A DNA stretch of 64,000 bases from Acetobacter cibinongensis (GTDB taxonomy: Bacteria > Pseudomonadota > Alphaproteobacteria > Acetobacterales > Acetobacteraceae). The position numbers and the translations under genes are program-made. The notes under the pieces are model-generated. The model saw only the letters and a program-made list of their open reading frames with translations. It did not search any database and had not been told where the DNA came from. Where the stretch lies: contig NZ_BAMV01000002.1 in assembly GCF_000963925.1 (NCBI RefSeq), positions 58,480 through 122,479 of the forward strand. The letters run 5' to 3'. This document shows positions 35,154 to 43,414 of this stretch, in pieces (the stretch's first letter is position 1; each line of letters starts with the position of its first letter).

Positions 35154-35966
35154 ATGCAGTTTTCCAAATTTTCTCTTCTTTACTGCCTACCTGTGCTCTT
35201 TTTGAGTGCCTGCGTCCAGGCTCCAGGCCAAACTCAGGACACAACGCGCCAAATGATGCAGGCTGCACAAAACCCTGATGCACTGGCACGTATTGGCCAG
35301 ACGGCACTGAATACTGGGGACGTCAACACCGCTGTTACATTTTACAATAGAGCCGCTTTGCTGCGCCCTGACAGAATTGACTTACAACTTGGCTATGCGC
35401 AGGCTTTGACCGCAGCAGGGAAAGCCAGTGATGCACTTGGCCTTCTGACACCCCTTGCCGCCAAAAACCCAGACAACGCCATGCTTGGTCTGGTTACAGG
35501 CCGCCTTATGATTGAAGCTGGCCGCCCGCGGGAAGCCGTTACCTTCCTGCAAGCGGCTTTGCATCAAGCGCCGACGGATGTTCATATTCTGGTGGCGTTA
35601 GGAGTAGCTCTGGATACGCTTGGCAAACAACAGGAGGCACAGGGATATTACCAGCGCGCGCTTTCACTTAATCCAGATGACATTGCGGCCCGGACGGATA
35701 TGGCCATTTCACTGGCGCTGTCAGGATCTTACCCACAGGCATTGGGTATTTTGCGCCCACTCCGTGGGGAACTGGCTGGCACAAACCAGACAGCACACAG
35801 CACTGCGGTGGAAAATGCTCTGGCGCTCGTCTATGGCCTGATGGGAGACCACGCAATGTCTTCTGCCATTTTGCGGCACCACTTATCTGAGCAACAGGCT
35901 CAGGAAAATCTGGACTTTTACGATACCGTGCGCCGGTCTTCTCCCCCGGCTGCCTCAACACCGTAG
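35154..35966 (+). CDS. TPR lipoprotein of the T3SS cluster (Y4yS / TadD-like)
   Basis: From the ATG at 35154 (preferred to the TTG at 35127) this is a 270-residue lipoprotein with an L-S-A-C lipobox, then about five tetratricopeptide repeats (e.g. G-D-V-N-T-A-V-T-F-Y-N-R-A-A-L-L-R-P; Q-E-A-Q-G-Y-Y-Q-R-A-L-S-L-N-P). It follows sctV by 32 nt, the place of the TPR gene y4yS in rhizobial clusters, and also resembles TadD, the secretin-helping lipoprotein of Tad pili. It may help to assemble the secretin encoded convergently next door. Confidence 0.8.
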   Translation: MQFSKFSLLYCLPVLFLSACVQAPGQTQDTTRQMMQAAQNPDALARIGQTALNTGDVNTAVTFYNRAALLRPDRIDLQLGYAQALTAAGKASDALGLLTPLAAKNPDNAMLGLVTGRLMIEAGRPREAVTFLQAALHQAPTDVHILVALGVALDTLGKQQEAQGYYQRALSLNPDDIAARTDMAISLALSGSYPQALGILRPLRGELAGTNQTAHSTAVENALALVYGLMGDHAMSSAILRHHLSEQQAQENLDFYDTVRRSSPPAASTP

Positions 35967-35973
35967 CCTAACG

Positions 35974-36642
35974 TTAAGGCGCGGCTGCATTGCCCTGTGT
36001 TTGCGTCTCGGATGTTGTGCCGCCAGTCATACCGCCCACGCTGTTAGAGCCGGATAAGCCAGTGCCCAGTGTATCTGCTGGAAGTGCTGGCTCTTGACCC
36101 AGATTAAGCCGCCGCACACCAAGCGCCGCACGCTCTGCGGGAGAGGCATGAAACGCGGGGGAGCGATACAAATCACTTGGGTCTGCCAGCATTTGTGCCA
36201 GATTATTGTTTTGCACACAGCGCCCGACATTCTCAATGCTTGGTGTGACATCTCCCAACCAACCAGGCCGAATAACTTTTGAACAATTTTGCAAAACTGC
36301 TTGTGTACGGCTAAAAGTCATGCGCGGTGGCACGACAGGGTAGCGTGCGGTTAACGGTGCAACATGCACACGGTCCGGGTCCACCCCAAGAGAAAGCAAT
36401 TTGGGCAGCAGTTGTTGCGACTGTATTTGTGTCAGACCTTCAATATCAACGCTAACCTCAGTCCCCTGCCCGAGCGCTGCCAGCGCCTGCTGCACCTGAG
36501 TTTGGTTAAACAGGCCGGTGTTTGAAAGGGGGATAGTCCGTTGCTCGGTATGCAAGGCCACAGGCAGAGTTTTTACGCGGTCGGACTGTGTGGCCTCGCA
36601 ACTGCACAATGCCAGAAACGCCAGTAAAGCTGTCTTTTTCAC
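35974..36642 (-). CDS. CpaD-like outer-membrane lipoprotein
   Basis: A 222-residue protein. A short lipoprotein signal ends in L-C-S-C (Cys15). The C-terminal half has the CpaD pattern: N-V-G-R-C-V-Q-N-N-N-L-A-Q-M-L-A-D-P-S-D-L. The tail is Gly/Thr/Ser-rich. CpaD belongs to Tad/Flp pilus machines, where it goes with the CpaC/RcpA secretin. Here it overlaps the secretin gene by 4 nt (ATGA). It is unusual to find it in a T3SS locus; no Tad ATPase or pilin genes are nearby. Confidence 0.8.
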   Translation of the reverse strand: MKKTALLAFLALCSCEATQSDRVKTLPVALHTEQRTIPLSNTGLFNQTQVQQALAALGQGTEVSVDIEGLTQIQSQQLLPKLLSLGVDPDRVHVAPLTARYPVVPPRMTFSRTQAVLQNCSKVIRPGWLGDVTPSIENVGRCVQNNNLAQMLADPSDLYRSPAFHASPAERAALGVRRLNLGQEPALPADTLGTGLSGSNSVGGMTGGTTSETQTQGNAAAP

Positions 36643-38033
36643 TCGAATACAAACCCTGTTCCGTTCAGATGCGGCATCCGCTCCAGGTCCTGCTGGTCCG
36701 CCATTCTGCCATAGAAGAAGCGCTCCAACTCACTTGGTTGGTGAACGTGCCTCAAGGGATCATCAGGCGTATGCAAAGGGTCAACCGGTTTAACCAGGTA
36801 AGGTGTGATGATAATCACAAGCTCGCTCTGGTCCCGTTGGAACCGGGAGGAACGAAACAGTTGCCCTAAAATTGGAATATCACCCAGAATAGGGAATTTC
36901 TGCACATTGTTGTCAGCATCATTCCGTAGCAGGCCCGCAATAGCAAAGCTCTCACCACTCGCAAGTTCAACCTCTGTCTGTGCCTGACGCGTGGTGAGCG
37001 CCGGAACAGAAAGATTGTTAAGCTGGTAGCTTCCGGTGCCTGACAGGGCACTTACGGTAGGCCTTACCTTCAGGTGAATAAGCCCGGCCCCTAGCACCGT
37101 GGGTGTAAAGGCAAGGCTCACGCCGTACTGCATGTATTGAATGGAGGTGACCCCCAAAGCCTGCGGTACCGGAATTGGAAATTCCCCGCCAGCAAGGAAA
37201 GTTGCCGTGCTGCCGCTAATAGCGGTCAAATTTGGTTCGGCCAGAAGTGTTACAAGATGCTCGTTTGCCATGGCCTCCAGCACCGTCTGAGCATTGACGC
37301 TACTACTGCTTACACCCCCAAACAACGATGAGGCTGCATTTTCAGCAATGGCAGCGGATTGCAGACCAAATGCAAAACTGCCTGCTTTAATCACGGTTGA
37401 CCAGTTAAACCCTATTTGCTGCGCAACACTTCGCGACACTTCTGCAATTCTGATACGTAAATTAACCTGCAGAGGGTGCGTAACACCCATTTGGTTTGCC
37501 AGAGGGTGCTCTTTTCCCTCTATCCCCCGTGCAACAGTGGCCAGATGGTCAGCCTGATCCGCATTGGCAACGGAACCCGTGATAACGGACCCATTGGGGG
37601 TGGTTTGTAAACTGGCGTGTTCTGACTCTGTCTGCGCGCGCGGCGTAAAGGCGGTCTGGTCTGCCTCCACCCTTATAGTCCAGGAGGCAACGGAATTTCC
37701 ATTGTCATCCAGCGCAAACAAGGTTGTTGTGCCAGATTTTTTACCTAGAATAAAAATTTTATCATCTGAAGGAATTTGCACATCTGCAATTTGTGGGTCT
37801 GCCACAAAAACGCTCGCCGCAGGCTGGGAAAGGCTAAGCAGACGCCCAGCCCCTACCGCCAAGTCAAGGGCCTGCCCACCACGGGTTGAAACAGAGTGTC
37901 CCATATCAGGTGTGCCTGCAAAACCTGCCGGACCATATAAAAACCCTGATAAGGATGTGAGACCAAGGAAAACCAGTTTCAGCGCGCGGTTATAAGCTGG
38001 CTCGGTTTTTTTTGCGACAGTCTTACTCGACAC
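36639..38033 (-). CDS. sctC2: Tad/CpaC-type secretin serving as the T3SS outer-membrane ring (RhcC2-like)
   Basis: A 464-residue protein. The signal peptide (~17-39) is followed by a pilus-secretin N domain (~50-125: V-G-A-G-R-L-L-S-L-S-Q-P, V-F-V-A-D-P-Q-I-A-D-V-Q) typical of CpaC/RcpA, a short linker and a secretin barrel (~180-420: V-N-L-R-I-R-I-A-E-V-S-R; L-A-E-P-N-L-T-A-I-S-G; A-I-A-G-L-L-R; P-I-L-G-D-I-P-I-L-G-x-L-F-R-S). It lacks the N0 domain of ordinary SctC, which the NolW-like protein at 30201 supplies. It probably forms the outer-membrane channel of this T3SS. Confidence 0.85.
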   Translation of the reverse strand: MSSKTVAKKTEPAYNRALKLVFLGLTSLSGFLYGPAGFAGTPDMGHSVSTRGGQALDLAVGAGRLLSLSQPAASVFVADPQIADVQIPSDDKIFILGKKSGTTTLFALDDNGNSVASWTIRVEADQTAFTPRAQTESEHASLQTTPNGSVITGSVANADQADHLATVARGIEGKEHPLANQMGVTHPLQVNLRIRIAEVSRSVAQQIGFNWSTVIKAGSFAFGLQSAAIAENAASSLFGGVSSSSVNAQTVLEAMANEHLVTLLAEPNLTAISGSTATFLAGGEFPIPVPQALGVTSIQYMQYGVSLAFTPTVLGAGLIHLKVRPTVSALSGTGSYQLNNLSVPALTTRQAQTEVELASGESFAIAGLLRNDADNNVQKFPILGDIPILGQLFRSSRFQRDQSELVIIITPYLVKPVDPLHTPDDPLRHVHQPSELERFFYGRMADQQDLERMPHLNGTGFVFE

Positions 38034-39011
38034 ACTTTTATCCTTGCACCGGTTTAAGGTATGGCTTTACCCGTAATCAGGCTGCAAACAGGCCTTCCTG
38101 ACCTGTTATTGACGTAAATTCCCGCCAGAATTTTTTCGTCTCGCAGCGCAAACCTTCCCTAAAAACCGCACTCAATTTTGTTCTCCCATAATGCAGATGG
38201 CCGTTCCTGTATTGTGACGTTTTCATGAATATATTCTCAATTAAACGCTGGTGACTCTCAAAGCTCATTTTCGCACGCTGGCTTTGTACGTAGTTACCAA
38301 CTCAACAGATCGTCAGTTCTTTATGCTCTCTCCCGATCAGTACGTTCTGTCTTATAAAGCCTATTAACAGTTTGACTGAGATATCAAGATGCAGTTTCGA
38401 CAGTCCATGAGCGACCAGATCAGATCTGCCTTACGTCCGCCAGTCTCTACATATGTATAATTAAGGCTTCTCTAGCACTGTACGTGCTCCTTAAACGCAA
38501 ACCCATTTTGACACCGCATCAGGAGGAAGATCTAATTGGGATGCAATCCTCATTGCGCATCATCCCAACGGACGCTGCTCTTCCCTTCCTGTGCAACCTT
38601 GTGAATTACACGGTGACGAAATTCGGCATCACGGAACAATAAGATCGCCCTACCGTCTGGAACGCGCACTTCATTACACAGAAATTTGTGATAAGATCCC
38701 GTGTCGAGTATATTTTTAGCGACCAAATATCGCATTTCGGCCTTATAGCCCGGATGGTAGGTATCACTCGGCGTTAAATAGTAATCCTTCAATTCCTGTA
38801 ACCTTAACACGACACTCTGCACTTTAGTTGTTAGAAACTGATAATTTCTAAAAATATAAAAAATAAATTAACTCAAAAACTATGTTTCAATTTTAAAGTT
38901 CAATTTATTAAAAGATTATATAATGCCATAATATTTTTTTTAAAAGATTTTTGCATACCTGCAATTCTATCTTGCGCGAAACTTCATCGGCTTCAGCAAG
39001 GAAGGAAACGC
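38034..39011. other. Intergenic region between T3SS cluster and RND operon
   Basis: About 980 nt. Directly upstream of the secretin gene is a possible 63-codon frame (38077-38268, minus), not recognisable. From 38830 to 38950 the DNA is very AT-rich and probably carries the RND operon promoter. The only gene-like frame is listed separately at 38550-38822. No repeat or RNA gene seen. Confidence 0.4.
38550..38822 (-). CDS. Possible small hypothetical protein (90 aa)
   Basis: A GTG-start frame of 90 residues with a gene-like, charged composition (many Arg, Lys, Glu, Tyr), including a Y-K-A-E-M-R-Y-L-V-A-K-N-I-L segment. There is no clear ribosome site and no recognisable domain. It stands alone between the T3SS locus and the RND operon. 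Could be a small regulator, or chance. Confidence 0.35.
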   Translation of the reverse strand: MQSVVLRLQELKDYYLTPSDTYHPGYKAEMRYLVAKNILDTGSYHKFLCNEVRVPDGRAILLFRDAEFRHRVIHKVAQEGKSSVRWDDAQ

Positions 39012-42000
39012 ATGAATGCCATCGTTGTGACGGCGCTTAAGCGACCTTACACATTTATTGTATTGTCTTTGCTTATTCTCGCCCTCGGTGTGTTGTCCCT
39101 TTTCAATGCGCCCACCGACGTGTTTCCTAACATCCGGATTCCCGTGGTCTCTGTGGTGTGGACATATGGCGGCATGCTTCCTGAGGAATTTGCGGGCCGT
39201 ATCACCTATAATTACGAACTTGCCGTTACCTCCACTGTGGAGGGTATAGAGCATATGGAAAGTAGCTCTTATTACGGCCGAAGTATCGTTAACATCTACT
39301 TCCAACCCGGAACGGATATTGGAGAAGCGGAGGCAGAAGTCACCGCTATTTCCCAAACGGTTATCAAACAGCTTCCTGATAATATTCCGGCACCAATGGT
39401 CATGAAGCTGGAAGCGTCATCTGTTCCCGTTCTGGCACTTCAGATAACGTCTGAAAAACAAACACCGTCTGACCTGTACAAAATTGCCATGACCCGTATT
39501 CGTCCGGTCTTGGTAACAGTACCCGGCGCTGTGTTGCCACATCCCTATGGCGGCATGGACAGCTTTATTATGGTGGCTTTAAACCAGAAACAGTTACAGG
39601 CGCATCATCTTTCCGCAATGGATGTGCAGAACGCCCTGCGGAAACAGAACATTGTGCTCCCTGCCGGGGATCAGAAAATAGCGACTACGGACTGGATGGT
39701 GCAAACGAACGCCACGCCACGTTCCATGAAGGAGCTGGGTGATATACCCGTCAAACGTGTTGGTAACGCCGTTATTTACGTACATGACGTTGCACAGGTT
39801 TACCGTGGCGGGCATCCGCAAACCAACCTCGTGCTGGTCAAGGGGCGTCAGGGGGTGGAAGTCGTTGTCATGAAAAGCGGTGATGCCTCCACACTGGATG
39901 TTGTGGCACGCACCAAAGAACTTCTGCCGCGTATTCAGAAACTTGTCCCGCCAGACGTGCATATTTCCATCCTGAGTGATGCATCTGTTTTCGTGAAAGA
40001 CGCCATCAAGGATGTGGTCCGGGAAATGGTGACTGCGGCCATTCTCACAGGCCTTGTAGTGCTGCTGTTTCTGGGTTCATGGCGCTCCACACTCATCATC
40101 GCGACCTCCATTCCGCTGGCCATTCTGTCTGCCATTATCTGCTTGCTGCTTTCTGGTCAGACCATCAATGTCATGACACTTGGCGGGCTTGCCCTCGCAG
40201 TTGGTATTCTGGTGGATGACGCAACAGTCATGATCGAAAATATCGATACCCACCTTGAAGAAGGGAAAGAGTTAGAGCAGGCGATTATTGATGCTGCCAA
40301 CCAGATTGTTATTCCTACGCTGGTTTCAACATTATGTATCTGCATTGTCTGGACACCACTTTTCAGGTTGAGCGGGGTAGCCGGTTGGCTTTTCATGCCT
40401 ATGGCAGAAGCCATTGTGTACGCCATGCTTGCCTCCTTCATCCTGTCCCGCACTTTAGTGCCTACCATGGCCAAGTATCTTCTGGCTGGTCAGGTTCATC
40501 CGGGGTTGCATAGTGATGAACATCTTGCGCTCCCGAAAGGTGTCCTGGGGCGCTTTCAGAACAAGTTTGAGCATGCTTTCCATAATTTCCGTTCCAGCTA
40601 CGGGCGTGCTCTGGAAAGAATTATTGCAAAACGTGTTCGGTTTGTTGCCGTGTTCCTTGGGCTATCAGTCTTGTCTCTCGGACTGTTTTTGATCAACGGC
40701 CAGGACTTCTTTCCAGAGGTCAAATCAGGCACAATGCAGATGCATATGCGCACGCCTTTAGGAATGCGCATTGAAACAACAGGCCGCATTGTTTCTCTGG
40801 TGGATAACCGTATAGAAACACTTTTACCCGGCAAAGTTTCTGGTATCATCAACAACTGTGGACTGCCGGAAGGACCACATAATCAGGCCTTTATTCCCAC
40901 CCCCTCTCTTGGCACTCAGGATTGCGACCTGACTATTTCGCTGAAAGATGAGCAATCTTCTGTCTGGGATTACCGCAAATTATTACGCACGGACCTGTCC
41001 CAAAAATTTCCGGGAAGCACTTTCACCTTTCAACCTGCTGACCTGACAGACAAGATTCTGAACTTTGGTTCCCCTGCGCCAATTGATGTTCAGATTTCTG
41101 GCCCGGAACTTCAAAGCAATTACCAGTATGCTCGTCTGCTGGTGAATAAGCTGCGGGCTATTCCCGGCTCTGCGGATGTTGTCATCCAGCAGACCATGAA
41201 AACCCCCACGTTGTTTGTGCAGGGTAATAGAACATTTGGTCAGGCCACAGGCATGACTGAAGCGGATATAGCCAATAACGAACTTATGACTCTTTCAGGT
41301 AGCCAGACGGTTGATCCGCAATACTGGCTGGACCCTAAAAGCGGCATCACGTTCCCACTCAACGTCTATGTCTCTCAGGACCAACTGACTCATTACAACG
41401 ACCTGCTGACAATCCCGGTTGATAAAGGAGACAATGACCCTAAAGGGACAGATATGCAGCTTCTGGGCAGCATCAGTACCGTAACGCCTACAGGCACACC
41501 GGGGCAGGTGTCTCACTATAACTCAATGCCAGAAATTGATGTTTATGTCTCAACAGAAGGGAGCGATCTGGGAGCAGTCCTGAAGCGGGTCAGACAGGTA
41601 GTGGCGGATACGCACCATGATCTGCCGCAGACAGCGGTAGTGGATATTCGCGGGCAGGCTGTCACCATGCATGGTGCGTATATGGAACTAGTCGGCGGGC
41701 TGATTGTCTCTGTTGTACTAATCTACATGCTGATTGTCATAAACTTCCAGTCATGGGTTGACCCTTTCATTATTATATCAGCCCTTCCCGGTGCCCTTGC
41801 AGGCATTGCCTGGAGCCTGTTCCTGACACAGACGCGTCTTTCCGTGCCTGCTTTGACTGGTGCGATTATGTGCATGGGCACTGCCACGGCCAATTCCATT
41901 CTGGTTGTCTCGTTTGCCAAAGAACGTTTTGCTCTGCACGGCAATGCTCTTGCTGCGGCAGTCGAGGCCGGGTTTGGCCGCATTCGCCCTGTTATCATGA

Positions 42001-42215
42001 CGGCATCCGCCATGGTGATTGGCATGGTGCCAATGGCCATCAGTAACTCACAGAATGCACCGCTCGGGAAAGCCGTTATTGGAGGGCTCATTCTGGCAAC
42101 AGTTTCAACGCTTCTGTTCGTACCTTGTGTTTACGCCATTTTTCACAATCGCTCTCATGAAAAAATATCTCTCCCGCCTGAAGCGGGTCATAGCAATGGG
42201 CAGGAGGCCGTCTGA
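39012..42215 (+). CDS. RND efflux pump inner-membrane permease
   Basis: A 1067-residue AcrB/MdtB-superfamily permease. It has the two-fold repeat of six membrane helices plus large periplasmic loop, starting R-P-Y-T-F-I-V-L. Helix 4 keeps the proton-relay aspartates in G-I-L-V-D-D-A-T-V-M-I-E-N-I. GGAAGG precedes the ATG. It would expel drugs, solvents or metabolites using the proton gradient. Substrates cannot be told; it lacks obvious heavy-metal methionine features. First gene of a three-gene pump operon, placed before its adaptor, an order opposite to acrAB. Confidence 0.93.
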   Translation: MNAIVVTALKRPYTFIVLSLLILALGVLSLFNAPTDVFPNIRIPVVSVVWTYGGMLPEEFAGRITYNYELAVTSTVEGIEHMESSSYYGRSIVNIYFQPGTDIGEAEAEVTAISQTVIKQLPDNIPAPMVMKLEASSVPVLALQITSEKQTPSDLYKIAMTRIRPVLVTVPGAVLPHPYGGMDSFIMVALNQKQLQAHHLSAMDVQNALRKQNIVLPAGDQKIATTDWMVQTNATPRSMKELGDIPVKRVGNAVIYVHDVAQVYRGGHPQTNLVLVKGRQGVEVVVMKSGDASTLDVVARTKELLPRIQKLVPPDVHISILSDASVFVKDAIKDVVREMVTAAILTGLVVLLFLGSWRSTLIIATSIPLAILSAIICLLLSGQTINVMTLGGLALAVGILVDDATVMIENIDTHLEEGKELEQAIIDAANQIVIPTLVSTLCICIVWTPLFRLSGVAGWLFMPMAEAIVYAMLASFILSRTLVPTMAKYLLAGQVHPGLHSDEHLALPKGVLGRFQNKFEHAFHNFRSSYGRALERIIAKRVRFVAVFLGLSVLSLGLFLINGQDFFPEVKSGTMQMHMRTPLGMRIETTGRIVSLVDNRIETLLPGKVSGIINNCGLPEGPHNQAFIPTPSLGTQDCDLTISLKDEQSSVWDYRKLLRTDLSQKFPGSTFTFQPADLTDKILNFGSPAPIDVQISGPELQSNYQYARLLVNKLRAIPGSADVVIQQTMKTPTLFVQGNRTFGQATGMTEADIANNELMTLSGSQTVDPQYWLDPKSGITFPLNVYVSQDQLTHYNDLLTIPVDKGDNDPKGTDMQLLGSISTVTPTGTPGQVSHYNSMPEIDVYVSTEGSDLGAVLKRVRQVVADTHHDLPQTAVVDIRGQAVTMHGAYMELVGGLIVSVVLIYMLIVINFQSWVDPFIIISALPGALAGIAWSLFLTQTRLSVPALTGAIMCMGTATANSILVVSFAKERFALHGNALAAAVEAGFGRIRPVIMTASAMVIGMVPMAISNSQNAPLGKAVIGGLILATVSTLLFVPCVYAIFHNRSHEKISLPPEAGHSNGQEAV

Positions 42216-43414
42216 TGTCCGCTCTTACAAAAAAACGTCTCTTTATCGGCTGCCTGCTGTGTGTATTGGTAGGGTATGTCGCGTATCTGGAAGTGCAGCA
42301 CCTGCACAGTGAGGTTACACTGCGCGCTGACGCAAAGCACGCCAGTGTACCAGATGTAGCCGTAGTACAGCCTAAACCAGCCCCACCCACGGTATCCATG
42401 ACGCTGCCAGGCAATATTAACGCCTGGTATGAAGCGCCTATTTACGCGCAGGTCTCCGGTTACGTAAAAATGTGGTATAAGGATTACGGTGCATCAGTAA
42501 AAAAAGGCGATATTTTAGGGGAAGTAAACGCACCGGGTCTGGACGCACAATATGCACAGGCCAAAGCTGACCTTCAGGTAGCACAGGCTAAATACGGACT
42601 TGCGGCAGTAACAGCCAACCGTTGGCGCTCAATGGGAAAATCTCAAGCCGTTTCTGGACAATCCGTTTCTGTCCAGAATGCTAATGAGCAATCAGCACAA
42701 GCGTCACTAGAAGCCGCGCAGCATAACGTGGACCGTTATAGCGCCCTTGAACAATTCAAAACGATTGTTGCACCTTTCGATGGTGTGGTTACGGCCCGAA
42801 ATATCAGTGTCGGTGACTATGTTGGGGCTGGCAGTGGCAACATGAATGCTAACGGCACTGCCAGTGAGCTATTTACTGTGGCGGACACGCATGAAATGCG
42901 TCTGTTTGTCTCGGTGCCAGAAACACTGTCTTATATTCTCAAACCGGGACTGAAGGCCCGTGTCACAGTACCGCAATATCCCAACAAGGTTTTTACCGCC
43001 AACTTCCTGACTATTGCCAAAGGATACGACGCCAACACTCGTACGGCTGTTACAGAATTCACTATTGATAATGCAGACCAAAAGTTGTGGCCCGGCACAT
43101 TTGCCTCTGTGTCTTTGTCCGCACCAGCAGAAGGAGGTGTTTATACTATTCCAACCGGTGCGCTGGTTTTTCAGGAAAAGGGAATGCAGGTGGTGACAGT
43201 GGATGCGCAGAACAAAGCCCATTACACCAATATAACCGTAGGCCGGATGTCTGATGCTTATACGGAAGTGGAGGCTGGCCTGAGCCCAACGGATCATATC
43301 ATCAACAATCCCCCAGCTGATCTTCTGGAAGGCGAAACTGTACGCCTGAGTGTGCCCACCAAAGGCTATATTACAACGGCTGGCAGCACTGATGACGAGG
43401 AGGATGACGAATGA
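42215..43414 (+). CDS. RND efflux periplasmic adaptor (membrane-fusion protein)
   Basis: A 399-residue HlyD/AcrA-type adaptor that starts on the permease stop codon (1-nt overlap). One N-terminal membrane helix (~6-24) anchors it, followed by the split lipoyl domain (A-P-I-Y-A-Q-V-S-G-Y-V, I-V-A-P-F-D-G-V-V-T), a helical hairpin (~105-165, with repeated Q-A and A-S-L-E-A-A-Q) and beta-barrel. The Asp/Glu-rich tail (D-D-E-E-D-D-E) is odd. It bridges the permease and the outer-membrane channel. Confidence 0.92.
   Translation: MSALTKKRLFIGCLLCVLVGYVAYLEVQHLHSEVTLRADAKHASVPDVAVVQPKPAPPTVSMTLPGNINAWYEAPIYAQVSGYVKMWYKDYGASVKKGDILGEVNAPGLDAQYAQAKADLQVAQAKYGLAAVTANRWRSMGKSQAVSGQSVSVQNANEQSAQASLEAAQHNVDRYSALEQFKTIVAPFDGVVTARNISVGDYVGAGSGNMNANGTASELFTVADTHEMRLFVSVPETLSYILKPGLKARVTVPQYPNKVFTANFLTIAKGYDANTRTAVTEFTIDNADQKLWPGTFASVSLSAPAEGGVYTIPTGALVFQEKGMQVVTVDAQNKAHYTNITVGRMSDAYTEVEAGLSPTDHIINNPPADLLEGETVRLSVPTKGYITTAGSTDDEEDDE

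Noticed and set aside
35127..38033. A complete Tad/Flp pilus locus.
   Set aside because: Only secretin, CpaD-like and TPR genes are present; no TadA ATPase, TadB/C or Flp pilin is in the window, and the TPR gene also fits the rhizobial y4yS position.
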